From positions 974,319 to 1,038,318 of the forward strand of contig NZ_BCFL01000016.1 of the NCBI RefSeq assembly GCF_002217755.1: a DNA stretch of 64,000 bases, read 5' to 3'. The translations under genes were made by a program, and so were the position numbers. This stretch comes from Streptomyces hyaluromycini (GTDB lineage Bacteria; Actinomycetota; Actinomycetes; Streptomycetales; Streptomycetaceae). Under the pieces are notes generated by a model that saw nothing but the letters and a program-made list of their open reading frames with translations, was not told the DNA's origin and did not search any database. Positions 25,465 to 33,618 of this stretch are shown here, piece by piece (within the stretch, counting starts at the first letter, position 1; every line of letters begins with the position of its first letter).

Positions 25465-25983
25465 ATGCCCACAACACCTGAAATGTCGATGGACATGACG
25501 ACCGTCGGTGACAGCGGTCTTCTCGACACGCTGCAGCACGAGGTGGCGGTGTTCGCCCGCCGTGCCGAACAGACCCGGCTAGGCGGCGTCGGGCAGGTGC
25601 GCAACTCCATGGACCGCGCCGCGTATCTGCTGCTCAACCGCCTCGACAAGGAAGGCCCCATGGGGGTCAAGGCGCTCGCCGCGAGCATGGGGATCGACTC
25701 GTCGACGGTCACCCGGCAGGTGGCTCCGCTCGTCGACACCGGGCTCGTCAAGCGCACCTCGCACCCCGAGGACGGCCGGGCCGTGGTGCTCCAGCTGTCC
25801 CCGCGCGGGCTGTCGCGGCTGGAGGAAGTGCGTTCGTCCCGGCGCCAGTTGATGGCGGAGTTGACGCAGGACTGGGAGCCGGCGGAGCGCGAGACGTTCT
25901 GCGCGCTGCTCACCCGCTTCAACAGCGCGCTGTCCGCGCGGATGGCCGTGCCGCCGGGCACGGACGTCCCGCCGGCCTCCTGA
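25465..25983 (+). CDS. MarR-family transcriptional regulator
   Basis: 172 residues with the winged-helix fold: AAYLLLNRLDKEGPM, then GVKALAASMGIDSSTVTRQVAPLVDTGLV (recognition helix, about 65-95) and the basic wing RTSHPEDGRAVVLQLSPRG. ATG 25465 lacks a clear ribosome binding site; in-frame ATGs at 25483 and 25489 are alternatives. It is divergent from ilvA, and nothing else nearby is an obvious target, so an autoregulated sensor of small phenolic or drug-like ligands is only a family-based guess. Confidence 0.9.
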   Translation: MPTTPEMSMDMTTVGDSGLLDTLQHEVAVFARRAEQTRLGGVGQVRNSMDRAAYLLLNRLDKEGPMGVKALAASMGIDSSTVTRQVAPLVDTGLVKRTSHPEDGRAVVLQLSPRGLSRLEEVRSSRRQLMAELTQDWEPAERETFCALLTRFNSALSARMAVPPGTDVPPAS

Positions 25984-26102
25984 CCGTCCGCATCGGCCAC
26001 GCGCGGGTGCCGCGCGACTCTTGACCGTGGGCCCGCCCCTGGCCTCATATGAGACCGGGCCCCGTCGTACCCGTGTCCGGGGCCCGCAGTCGGGGAGGCA
26101 CG

Positions 26103-26609
26103 GTGCGCGATCGGCAGGTGTCGCAGGACGCCCGCCGGGCCCGGGAGTTCGAGGCGTTCGTCGCGGGCGCGGCAGGACGGCTGCTGCATGCCGCCACCCT
26201 GCTGACCGCCGAGGCGCCGGACGCCAACCCCCGCGCGCGACGCCTGCTGGCCCTCGCGCTCGCGCACACGTACGCGTGCTGGGACCGGCTGCGCGGCGAG
26301 GATCCGTACGACCGGGCCCGTCAGTACCTCGCCCTGCGCTTCGCGAACTCCGCGTGGCACCAGTACGGCGGCCCGCTCAGCCGCACCCGCCCGCACCCCC
26401 GCAGCGCCCTGGCCGTGCTCACGCCCCGGGAACGCCTGATCCTGGTGCTGCGGCTGTACGAGGGGGTCGCCGAGGAGCAGACGGCGGCGCTGCTCGGCCT
26501 GCCGACGGAGCGCGTGCACGCCCTCTGCGACCGGGCGACGGCCACCCTGCTGCATCCGCCGCGCAAGGCGGCGCCCCCGGTGCCGGTGGCGAAGGTGGCA
26601 CCGTCGTGA
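26103..26609 (+). CDS. Sigma-factor-like protein with a region 4 helix-turn-helix
   Basis: 168 residues. The N-terminal part (REFEAFVAGAAGRLLHAATLLT) resembles ECF sigma region 2 in a reduced form, and the C-terminal part (LTPRERLILVLRLYEGVAEEQTAALLGLPTERVHALCDRATATL, split here as LTPRERLILVLRLYEGVA and EEQTAALLGLPTERVHAL) is a sigma region 4-like HTH. It may act as an atypical ECF factor or a DNA-binding partner. GTG 26103 follows GGAGG by 4 nt; ATG 26049 is an unsupported longer start. The stop overlaps the next gene (GTGA). Confidence 0.75.
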   Translation: MRDRQVSQDARRAREFEAFVAGAAGRLLHAATLLTAEAPDANPRARRLLALALAHTYACWDRLRGEDPYDRARQYLALRFANSAWHQYGGPLSRTRPHPRSALAVLTPRERLILVLRLYEGVAEEQTAALLGLPTERVHALCDRATATLLHPPRKAAPPVPVAKVAPS

Positions 26610-26854
26610 ACCGCGTGGAACGCGAGGCCGCGGCCCGGCGGATCATGGAGCAGGCACCGCCCCCGGTACCGCCCGACCTCTACGGCGAGGTGCTGCGCCG
26701 GGGCGGCCGGATGCTGCGGCGCCGGCGCCGGGCGCGCCGCCTGCTGTGGCTGCTGCTCGGCGCGGCGGCGGTGGCGTTCGCGGTCTGGGCGGCGACGGTG
26801 CATCCGTGGGTGGAGCCGCCGTCCACGACGACTCCGCCCATCGTCGGCTGGTGA
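26606..26854 (+). CDS. Small membrane protein paired with the sigma-like gene
   Basis: 82 residues: a charged cytosolic part (NRVEREAAARRIMEQ), a run of Arg (MLRRRRRARR), one membrane helix (LLWLLLGAAAVAFAVWAATV, about 46-65) and a short Pro/Thr-rich exterior. GTG 26606 overlaps the preceding stop by 4 bp. Gene order, coupling and topology resemble an ECF sigma/anti-sigma pair, but no ZAS zinc motif or anti-sigma domain can be recognised, so that role is inference. Confidence 0.65.
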   Translation: MNRVEREAAARRIMEQAPPPVPPDLYGEVLRRGGRMLRRRRRARRLLWLLLGAAAVAFAVWAATVHPWVEPPSTTTPPIVGW

Positions 26855-26859
26855 AACGA

Positions 26860-28017
26860 TCAGCCGAGCGCCTGCTGGAGGTCTTCCAGCAGGTCGTCGA
26901 CGTTCTCGATGCCCACGGACAGGCGCACCAGGTCGGCGGGCACCTCCAGGGCGGAACCGGCCGCCGAGGCGTGCGTCATCCGCCCCGGGTGCTCGATCAG
27001 GGACTCGACGCCGCCCAGGGACTCGCCGAGCGTGAACACCTTCGCGCGGTTGCAGACCTCGACGGCCGCTTCCTCGCCGCCCGTGACCTGGAAGGACACC
27101 ATGCCGCCGAACGCCTTCATCTGCTTGGCGGCGGTCTCGTGCCCCGGGTGCTCGGGCAGGCCCGGGTACAGGACCCGGGTCACGCGCGCGTGCCGGCTCA
27201 GCATGTCGGCGATCTTCGTGGCGTTCTCACTGTGGCGGTCCATGCGCACCGCGAGCGTCTTGGTGCCGCGCAGCACCAGCCACGAGTCGAACGGCCCGGC
27301 GACCGCGCCCATCGCGTTCTGGTGGTACGCCAGTTCCTCGCCGAGCGTCTGGTCCGACACGATCAACGCGCCGCCGACCACGTCCGAGTGACCGCCCATG
27401 TACTTCGTCAGCGAGTGCACGACGACGTCCGCGCCGAGCGAGAGCGGCTGCTGGAGGTAGGGCGTGGCGAAGGTGTTGTCGACGACGAGCCGGGCGCCCG
27501 CGTCGTGGGCGACCTGGGCGACGGCGGCGATGTCGGTGATGCCGAGCAGCGGGTTGGAGGGGGTCTCCACCCACACCGCCTTGGTCTTCGGGGTGATCGC
27601 GGCACGCACGGCGGACGGGTCGCTGGTGTCGGCGACGGACCACTCCACGCCCCACCGGGAGACGACCTTCGCGAACAGCCGGAACGTGCCGCCGTAGGCG
27701 TCGTTCGGGATGACCACGTGGTCACCGGGGCTGAGCAGCGTGCGCAGCAGGGCGTCCTCGGCCGCCAGCCCGGACGCGAACGCGAGGCCGCGCCGGCCGC
27801 CTTCCAGGGCGGCGAGGTTCTCCTCCAGCGCGGTCCTGGTGGGGTTGGCGCTACGGCTGTACTCGTAGCCGCCGCGCAGGCCGCCGACGCCGTCCTGCTT
27901 GTAGGTCGAGACCTGGTAGATCGGCGGCACGACCGCACCGGTGAGGGGGTCCGCCGTGTTGCCCGCGTGGATGGCGAGCGTCTCGAAGTGCTGACTGATG
28001 TGGTGCCTGTCGCTCAT
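26860..28017 (-). CDS. metB: Cystathionine gamma-synthase (Cys/Met metabolism PLP enzyme)
   Basis: 385-residue PLP enzyme of the gamma family. The cofactor Lys is in HSLTKYMGGHSD (Lys205), with YEYSRSANPTR and the substrate-binding VETPSNPLLGI present. In actinobacteria this gene at this locus is annotated metB: O-acylhomoserine plus cysteine gives cystathionine. Related cystathionine gamma-lyases share all these motifs, so a lyase role in reverse transsulfuration cannot be excluded. ATG 28017 gives the conserved FETLAIHAGN start. It faces away from the gene at 28137; the 119-bp gap holds a DnaA-box-like array. Confidence 0.88.
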   Translation of the reverse strand: MSDRHHISQHFETLAIHAGNTADPLTGAVVPPIYQVSTYKQDGVGGLRGGYEYSRSANPTRTALEENLAALEGGRRGLAFASGLAAEDALLRTLLSPGDHVVIPNDAYGGTFRLFAKVVSRWGVEWSVADTSDPSAVRAAITPKTKAVWVETPSNPLLGITDIAAVAQVAHDAGARLVVDNTFATPYLQQPLSLGADVVVHSLTKYMGGHSDVVGGALIVSDQTLGEELAYHQNAMGAVAGPFDSWLVLRGTKTLAVRMDRHSENATKIADMLSRHARVTRVLYPGLPEHPGHETAAKQMKAFGGMVSFQVTGGEEAAVEVCNRAKVFTLGESLGGVESLIEHPGRMTHASAAGSALEVPADLVRLSVGIENVDDLLEDLQQALG

Positions 28018-28053
28018 GGTTGACGAGCCTAGTGCTCCGACGGGCCCCGTGCG

Positions 28054-28108
28054 TCGTCCACAGGCCGGGGCAGCGGTTGTCCACAGGTCAGGGCACCGGT
28101 TGGCCAAT
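28054..28108. repeat. 23-bp tandem repeats containing DnaA-box-like sequences
   Basis: Two 23-bp units follow each other: one begins at TCGTCCACA (28054-28062), the next at TTGTCCACA (28077-28085), the latter being the consensus Streptomyces DnaA box. Both continue GG-C-GGGCA-CGGT. A degenerate third step starts at 28100. They lie between metB and a divergent gene. Confidence 0.65.
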
Positions 28109-28136
28109 TGTCGGCGCCGTCTGGTTCGCTTGACGC

Positions 28137-29255
28137 ATGGCGATTCTCTGGGCCCTGATGGCGGCGCTCCTGCTGAGCTTCGCGCTGCTCCCCGTCCTGC
28201 GGCGGCGGCGCGGCATGATCGAGCAGGTCCACCCGGGCCACCCGGACGCCGCCGACCCGGCGGACTACGGCTTCGTGCGCGAGGAGGACCTGGACATCCG
28301 CATGCCGGGCCCCGACCAGGACCTGCTGGACGTCCTCGACGTCGTGCAGCGCACCCAGGACCACCGCGCGGCCTCGCAGCTGCTCGCGGGCACGGAGATC
28401 GCGGGCGAGCTGCGCTGGCAGCGCGTGCAGGCCTTCGCCGGCGCGGCGGCGCTGGAGCTCCAGCGGCGGCCGGGCGGGGTCAGTGAGACGCCGGGCGGGC
28501 AGTGGCTGCGGGTCTGGCGGGCCGAGCAGCCCAAGGACGCCGGCGGCGCGGCCGTGCACGCGGAGTTCCTGGTCCAGCAGGCGTGGCGGACGTCGACGCC
28601 GGGCACCGACGACTTCCGGATCATCATGGAGGAGGCGAGGGACGCCTGCGGGCAGGCGGCGCTGCTCTCCCCCGGGGACCCGGTGCCGTACGTCATCGAG
28701 CTGTCGGTGGCGCGCGGGCTGAACTACGCGCAGTCCGAGTTCGAGCAGTTGTGGCTGAAGATCCTGGATCGCGCGCCCGCGCACATGGGGGCGCATCTGG
28801 CGGCGCTGCACTACTGGTGCGAGAAGTGGCACGGCTCGCGCGAGCTGGCGTACTCCTTCGCCGAGGCCGCCGCCGCCCGTGCCCCGCGGGGCTCGCTGCT
28901 GGCCGCGATGCCGCTGTTCGCGGTCTTCGAGCACCTGCCCGAGGTGAACCTGGTGGCGAGCTTCTACCAGAGCGAGGTCGTCACCAAGGCCGTCCACGGC
29001 GCGCTGCACGCGGTGCACTCGGCCCGCCAGGACGATCCGATGCTCGCGCACGTCCGTCATCTGCTGGTCTTCTTCCTGGTGCGCTCGGAGCGCTGGGCGG
29101 AGGCCATGGGCGAGCTGATACGCGTCGACGGGCATGTGGGGGCTCTGCCGTGGACGCTGTCCGCGGACCCGGCCGCCGAGTTCGCCCTCTACCGTGCGCT
29201 GGCGGTGGCGGGGTACGAGGCGAACGGCGGGAGCCCGGCGACGCTGCACAGCTGA
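28137..29255 (+). CDS. Conserved hypothetical helical protein, membrane-anchored
   Basis: 372 residues. An N-terminal membrane helix (ILWALMAALLLSFALLPVL, 3-21) is followed by RRRR, so the remainder is cytosolic. The body (about 60-360) is alpha-helical and TPR-like, with repeated Trp/Leu/Ala helices such as WCEKWHGSRELAYSFAEAA and RSERWAEAMGELIRV. It may belong to the DUF4034-type actinobacterial proteins, but I am not sure. ATG 28137 is in a divergent promoter with metB. No function is assigned. Confidence 0.7.
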   Translation: MAILWALMAALLLSFALLPVLRRRRGMIEQVHPGHPDAADPADYGFVREEDLDIRMPGPDQDLLDVLDVVQRTQDHRAASQLLAGTEIAGELRWQRVQAFAGAAALELQRRPGGVSETPGGQWLRVWRAEQPKDAGGAAVHAEFLVQQAWRTSTPGTDDFRIIMEEARDACGQAALLSPGDPVPYVIELSVARGLNYAQSEFEQLWLKILDRAPAHMGAHLAALHYWCEKWHGSRELAYSFAEAAAARAPRGSLLAAMPLFAVFEHLPEVNLVASFYQSEVVTKAVHGALHAVHSARQDDPMLAHVRHLLVFFLVRSERWAEAMGELIRVDGHVGALPWTLSADPAAEFALYRALAVAGYEANGGSPATLHS

Positions 29256-29280
29256 GGGGGCCGACGAAAAGACACGTCGT

Positions 29281-29339
29281 GTGTCGGCTGCGGGCCGGTG
29301 GGGGCCGGTCGCGCAGTTCCCCGCGCCCCTTTCGGGGCA
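29281..29339. repeat. Dispersed repeat A, copy 1
   Basis: Contains GCGCAGTTCCCCGCGCCCCT and a short hairpin GCCCC-TTTC-GGGGC, preceded by CTGCGGGCCGGTGGGGGCCGG. The same block, with the same flank, recurs at 60762-60812 and, in part or inverted, at 43199-43260 and 57670-57745. It fills the gap before the M48 gene. Confidence 0.85.
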
Positions 29340-29444
29340 CGGACGTCGAGGACGCTTGACCGGCTCCGCAACCCCCACCTTCCCGTTCGTTCTCCGTGTC
29401 GTAGTCGGCCCTGTTTCCCGGGGTCCGGTGGGGGGATCTGCCCG

Positions 29445-30992
29445 ATGGGCGCAACTCTGCGGGCGCTGCGCGCCCTTGTTCTGCTCTGTGGTTTCCATCT
29501 GCTGAGCCTCGTCCTGCTGGCGATCCCGGTGGTGAGGGGCATGTCCATGCTCCGGGCGCCCAGGGGTGAGGGCCCGCCCGGTCTCCCGGTGACGGAGGCC
29601 GACGAGCCCCGGCTGTGGGCGCTGGTGCGGGAGCTCGCGGCGGCCACGGGCACGCGCGCGCCGGACGCCGTCGTGCTCACCGGTGACGTCGACGCGGCGG
29701 TCAGCGAGGAGCCCCGGCTGCCCGGCCTCCATCCCGGACCCCGCCGCCTGTACCTGGGCGTGCCGCTGCTGACCGGGTTGACCGAGGCCGGGCTGAAGGC
29801 CGTACTCGCCCATGAGTACGGGCACTTCACCGGCGGTGACACCCGGCTGTCGGCGCTCGCCGTGCGCGGCCGGGTGCAGATCGGGCGGACGGTCGGGCAC
29901 TGCCACGGGCGGGCCGACGGCGAGGAGGCGGCCGAGCGTGCCCGGCAGGAGAAGGCCGCCGCCGAGCGGATCGCGAAGGGCAGGCGGGTCGAGGAGATCG
30001 ACACCGTCGGGGCCGGGATCATGTACCGGCTGACGGCGGCGGTCTACACGGCGTACGCGAGGCTCTGCATGCGGGCCACGCTGCCGATGGCCCGCGCGCA
30101 GGAGTACGCCGCCGACCTGGCCGCCGCGCGGATCGCGGGCCGGGACGCGACGGCGACGGCGCTCCGCGAGATCCCCGTCCTGTCCGCCGCCCACGACTTC
30201 TACCTCGGCTCGTACGCGACGCTCGGCCTGCCCGCCCGGCAACTGCCGCCGCGCGGGCAGTTCTTCGGCGGCTTCGGCCGGATGCTCACGGCGCGTGAGA
30301 CGGAGCTTGCGGGGCTGCGGGAGGAACTGCCTTCGGAGCCGGGATCGCCGTACGACTCGCATCCGCCGATCGCCGACCGGGTGCGGCGGATCGAGGCACT
30401 GCCCGCCGACGGGCGCGGCTCGGAGGACGGCGGCCCGGCCCTCGCACTGCTGGCCGACCCGGCCCGGACGCTGGCCGCGCTGGAGGACGCGGTACTGAGC
30501 GACGAGGTGGGGCAGTTCGAGCGCGCCGGGGAGTGGGGACAGCTGCTGAGCTCGTCGATGGCCGTGGGGCTGGCCTCGCTCGACACCCCGCTGCACCGGG
30601 CGCTCGCCTGCTACACGGAGGGCCTGCCGACACTGCCCGCGCTGCTCGCGGTGATCGACGAGGGCCGGCTGTGGCAGCTGGCCCGGCGGCTGCCACCGCC
30701 GGACCTGGCGACGGCCGGGCGGGACCGGGAGTTCCGGGAGGCCGTACGGCCGGTGCTGCGGGACGCGCTGCAGAGCATGGTGCTGGCCGAGTTCAGTGCG
30801 CGGTCGCTGCTGCACTGGGAGTTCTCCTGGTCGCGGCCGGCGGCGGTACGGCTGCCCGGTTCCGCCTCCGACCTCGACGGCGAGTCGGGCACGGAGGCCG
30901 CGCTGCACGCCGCGGTGACGGCCGCGCTGGCCGACCGCCCCGACACCGGCCCGCTACGGGCACTGCTGCCGCCGACCCCGCAGTCGGCCTGA
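29445..30992 (+). CDS. M48-family membrane metallopeptidase
   Basis: 515 residues. A membrane helix (ALRALVLLCGFHLLSLVLLAI, about 7-27) precedes the peptidase domain with the zinc motif HEYGH (His123, Glu124, His127) and the third ligand region AQEYAADLAAARIAG. The C-terminal half (about 300-515) is helical and unassigned. ATG 29445 is chosen because the upstream in-frame stretch is repeat A sequence, not protein-like. HtpX/Ste24-type enzymes degrade or process membrane proteins; the substrate is unknown here. Confidence 0.86.
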   Translation: MGATLRALRALVLLCGFHLLSLVLLAIPVVRGMSMLRAPRGEGPPGLPVTEADEPRLWALVRELAAATGTRAPDAVVLTGDVDAAVSEEPRLPGLHPGPRRLYLGVPLLTGLTEAGLKAVLAHEYGHFTGGDTRLSALAVRGRVQIGRTVGHCHGRADGEEAAERARQEKAAAERIAKGRRVEEIDTVGAGIMYRLTAAVYTAYARLCMRATLPMARAQEYAADLAAARIAGRDATATALREIPVLSAAHDFYLGSYATLGLPARQLPPRGQFFGGFGRMLTARETELAGLREELPSEPGSPYDSHPPIADRVRRIEALPADGRGSEDGGPALALLADPARTLAALEDAVLSDEVGQFERAGEWGQLLSSSMAVGLASLDTPLHRALACYTEGLPTLPALLAVIDEGRLWQLARRLPPPDLATAGRDREFREAVRPVLRDALQSMVLAEFSARSLLHWEFSWSRPAAVRLPGSASDLDGESGTEAALHAAVTAALADRPDTGPLRALLPPTPQSA

Positions 30993-31107
30993 CCCCACAG
31001 CCGGCCTGACCCGGCCGCCGGCGCGCCGAGGCTCCGGGCCGGGAGGAACGGGAGAGTCGCGGACGGAGAGCGCGGGGAGGAACCTGGAAGGCACGGAGGC
31101 AAGCAAG

Positions 31108-33552
31108 GTGGTGGCTATGGGGACGCCGTCGACGCATTTCAGCGAGAGTCCCGAGGATCCGTTCGCCCTCGGGCGTGCGGCCTCGGCGGTGCTCGACAAT
31201 CGCGGCACCGTGGTCGGCTGGAGCGTACGTGCGCAGGAGTTGCTGGGCTATCCGGCCGGGAAGGTGCTCGGCCGGGCGTGGCAGGACCTCCTGGTGGACG
31301 CCGGTGACCTGCCTGTCGTGCGGTCCGTCGTCGTGGCCGCCGTGAAGGCGGGGGGCTGGTTCGGTGTCCTGCCTGTCCGGCGCCGTGACGGACGCCGTGT
31401 GGAGATGGGTTTCCGGGCCCGTGCGATCGCCCGGGAGGGGGGCGGTCGGGAGTGGCTCCTGGTCGGTGCTCCGGCCGCGGAGGTCATCGCCTGGCAGCGG
31501 GACCGCGCGCTGCTGGACGGCCTGTACCGCCGCTCCCCGATCGGTCTGGTCACGTACGGCCCGGACCGGGCGGTGATCCGGGTCAACCGTGCGGTCGAGA
31601 AGGCGAGCGGCGTCCCGGCCGAGGCGCCGGTGGGCCATCGTCCCCGCGAATTCATGGTCGACGAGGACGCCGGCCCGGCCGACGAGCGGGTACGGCACGT
31701 GCTGGAGACCGGCGAGCCGTTGATCTTCACCGAGCAGTCCGCCCGGTCGCGCCACGATCCGGGCCGGGAACGGATCGTGTCCGTGTCGGCGTTCCGGATG
31801 GAAGACCCCGAGGGCCGGGTTCTCGGCGTGGCGGAGACGATCGAGGACGTGACCGACCGGCACCGGGCGCAGCGCAGGCTCGCCCTGCTGAACGAGGCGA
31901 GCGCCCTGATCGGAACCTCGCTGGACGTGACGCAGACCGCCCGGGAACTGGCCGGGGTGGCCGTGCAGGGCCTCGCCGACTACTGCTCGGTGGACCTCCT
32001 CGAACCGGTGACGCTCGGCGACGAACCGGTTTCCGGCACGGCAGGTCCGCTGCTCCGGGCCGCCCTCGCGCCACCGGAGCGCCGGGTCCCGTTCCAGGAG
32101 GGCGATGTGGTCCCGCTGCTGCCGGAATCCCCGCAGGCGCGGTGCCTGGCCGAGCGTCGCCCGATCCTCGAAGGGCTGCTGTCCCTGCGCCCCGAGTGGT
32201 ACGCCATGGACCGGCGGCGGATCGAGATCGCCACGGGTCTCGGCGTTCATTCGCTGATCGCGGTGCCCCTGGTCGCGCGCGGGCTCGTGCTGGGCGTGGT
32301 CAGCCTGTGGCGGTCGCGCAATTCGGAGCCCTTCGAGGACGGCGACGCCGCGGTGGCCCAGGAACTCTCCTCGCGGGCGGCCGTCTCCATCGACAACGCG
32401 CGCCGCTTCACCCAGCAGCAGAGCGCCGCTCTGACGCTCCAGCGCAGTCTGCTGCCGAGCGTGGCGTCCGACCTGCCGGCCGTGGAGGTGGCCTGCCGGT
32501 ACCTTCCCGCCAGCGGTGAACCGGGCATCGGCGGCGACTGGTACGACGTGATCCCGCTGTCAGGGGCCCGGGTCGCCCTCGTGGTGGGGGACGTGGTCGG
32601 CCACGGGATCCACGCCGCGGCCTCGATGGGCCGGCTGCGGGCCTCCGCGCGCACCCTGGCCAGCCTCGACCTGGAACCGGACGAGGTGGTGGCGCGGCTG
32701 GACGATCTGGTCAGCCTGCTGGCCACCGAGCTGGAGGCGAACGCCGAAGGCAACCACTCGGCGATCGAGCAGGTGCTCGGGGCCACCTGCCTCTACGCGG
32801 TCTACGACCCGGTCTCCCAGCACTGCTCGCTGGCCCGCGCCGGCCACCCGGCGCCGTTGGTGTCCACCCCGGACGGCGAGGTGACCGTGCTCGATCTGCC
32901 CGCGGGGCCGCCGCTGGGCCTGGGCGGACTGCCGTTCGAGACGTTCGATCTCGACCTCCCCGAGGGCAGCCTGCTCACGCTCTACACCAACGGTCTGCTG
33001 GAGGCACGCAACGGCGACATCGACGCCGCGCTGAAGGACCTGCACGCATGTCTGGCCCAGGTCACCGACCCGCTGGAGCAGACCTGCCACACCGTGGTCG
33101 AAACGCTGCTGCCCAAGGACCACCGGCCCATCGACGACATCGCGCTGCTCATCGCCCGTACCCGGGTGCTGCGGCCGCAGAACGTCGCCTCGTGGCAGCT
33201 GCCCCTGGAAGCCACCGCCGCCGCCCGTGCCAGGGAGCTGACCACGGCGCAGCTGACCGAATGGGGGCTGCCCGAACTGGCCTTCACCACCGAGCTGGTC
33301 GCCAGCGAGCTCGTCACCAACGCCTACCGGTACGCGACCGGCCCCGCCACCCTGCGCCTCATCCGTACGCACTGCCTGATCTGCGAGGTGTCCGACACCA
33401 GCCACACCTCCCCGCACCTCCGGCGCGCCCTCAGCACGGACGAGGGCGGCCGTGGGCTCTTCCTGGTCGCACAGCTCACGGAGCGGTGGGGCACGCGCTA
33501 CACCCACGACGGCAAGACCGTCTGGACGGAGCAGCCGCTGCCGCCCGCATGA
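31108..33552 (+). CDS. PAS-PAS-GAF-SpoIIE phosphatase with a C-terminal anti-sigma-type kinase domain
   Basis: 814-residue sensor. Order: PAS (about 15-100, AVLDNRGTVVGWSVRAQELLGY), second PAS (about 125-245, FTEQSARSRHDPGRERIVS), GAF (about 265-420), PP2C/SpoIIE phosphatase (about 440-660, GIGGDWYDVIPL and LVVGDVVGHG with metal-binding Asp residues), HATPase_c of the RsbW type (about 690-810, ELVASELVTNAYRYA and EGGRGLFLVAQLTERWGTR). Such proteins dephosphorylate anti-anti-sigma factors and can rephosphorylate them, controlling alternative sigma factors; Streptomyces encodes many. GGAGG lies 8 nt before GTG 31108. No partner STAS gene is adjacent. Confidence 0.92.
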   Translation: MVAMGTPSTHFSESPEDPFALGRAASAVLDNRGTVVGWSVRAQELLGYPAGKVLGRAWQDLLVDAGDLPVVRSVVVAAVKAGGWFGVLPVRRRDGRRVEMGFRARAIAREGGGREWLLVGAPAAEVIAWQRDRALLDGLYRRSPIGLVTYGPDRAVIRVNRAVEKASGVPAEAPVGHRPREFMVDEDAGPADERVRHVLETGEPLIFTEQSARSRHDPGRERIVSVSAFRMEDPEGRVLGVAETIEDVTDRHRAQRRLALLNEASALIGTSLDVTQTARELAGVAVQGLADYCSVDLLEPVTLGDEPVSGTAGPLLRAALAPPERRVPFQEGDVVPLLPESPQARCLAERRPILEGLLSLRPEWYAMDRRRIEIATGLGVHSLIAVPLVARGLVLGVVSLWRSRNSEPFEDGDAAVAQELSSRAAVSIDNARRFTQQQSAALTLQRSLLPSVASDLPAVEVACRYLPASGEPGIGGDWYDVIPLSGARVALVVGDVVGHGIHAAASMGRLRASARTLASLDLEPDEVVARLDDLVSLLATELEANAEGNHSAIEQVLGATCLYAVYDPVSQHCSLARAGHPAPLVSTPDGEVTVLDLPAGPPLGLGGLPFETFDLDLPEGSLLTLYTNGLLEARNGDIDAALKDLHACLAQVTDPLEQTCHTVVETLLPKDHRPIDDIALLIARTRVLRPQNVASWQLPLEATAAARARELTTAQLTEWGLPELAFTTELVASELVTNAYRYATGPATLRLIRTHCLICEVSDTSHTSPHLRRALSTDEGGRGLFLVAQLTERWGTRYTHDGKTVWTEQPLPPA

Positions 33553-33618
33553 CCGCGGACCTCCACAGGCTCGGAGACAGACCAGGGCGCTGAGCCGGCG
33601 CCGCTACGCTGCCGTGTC

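Noticed and set aside
28054..28108. DnaA boxes as a replication origin
   Set aside because: Only one perfect and one near-perfect box, no dnaA or dnaN nearby and no AT-rich unwinding region.
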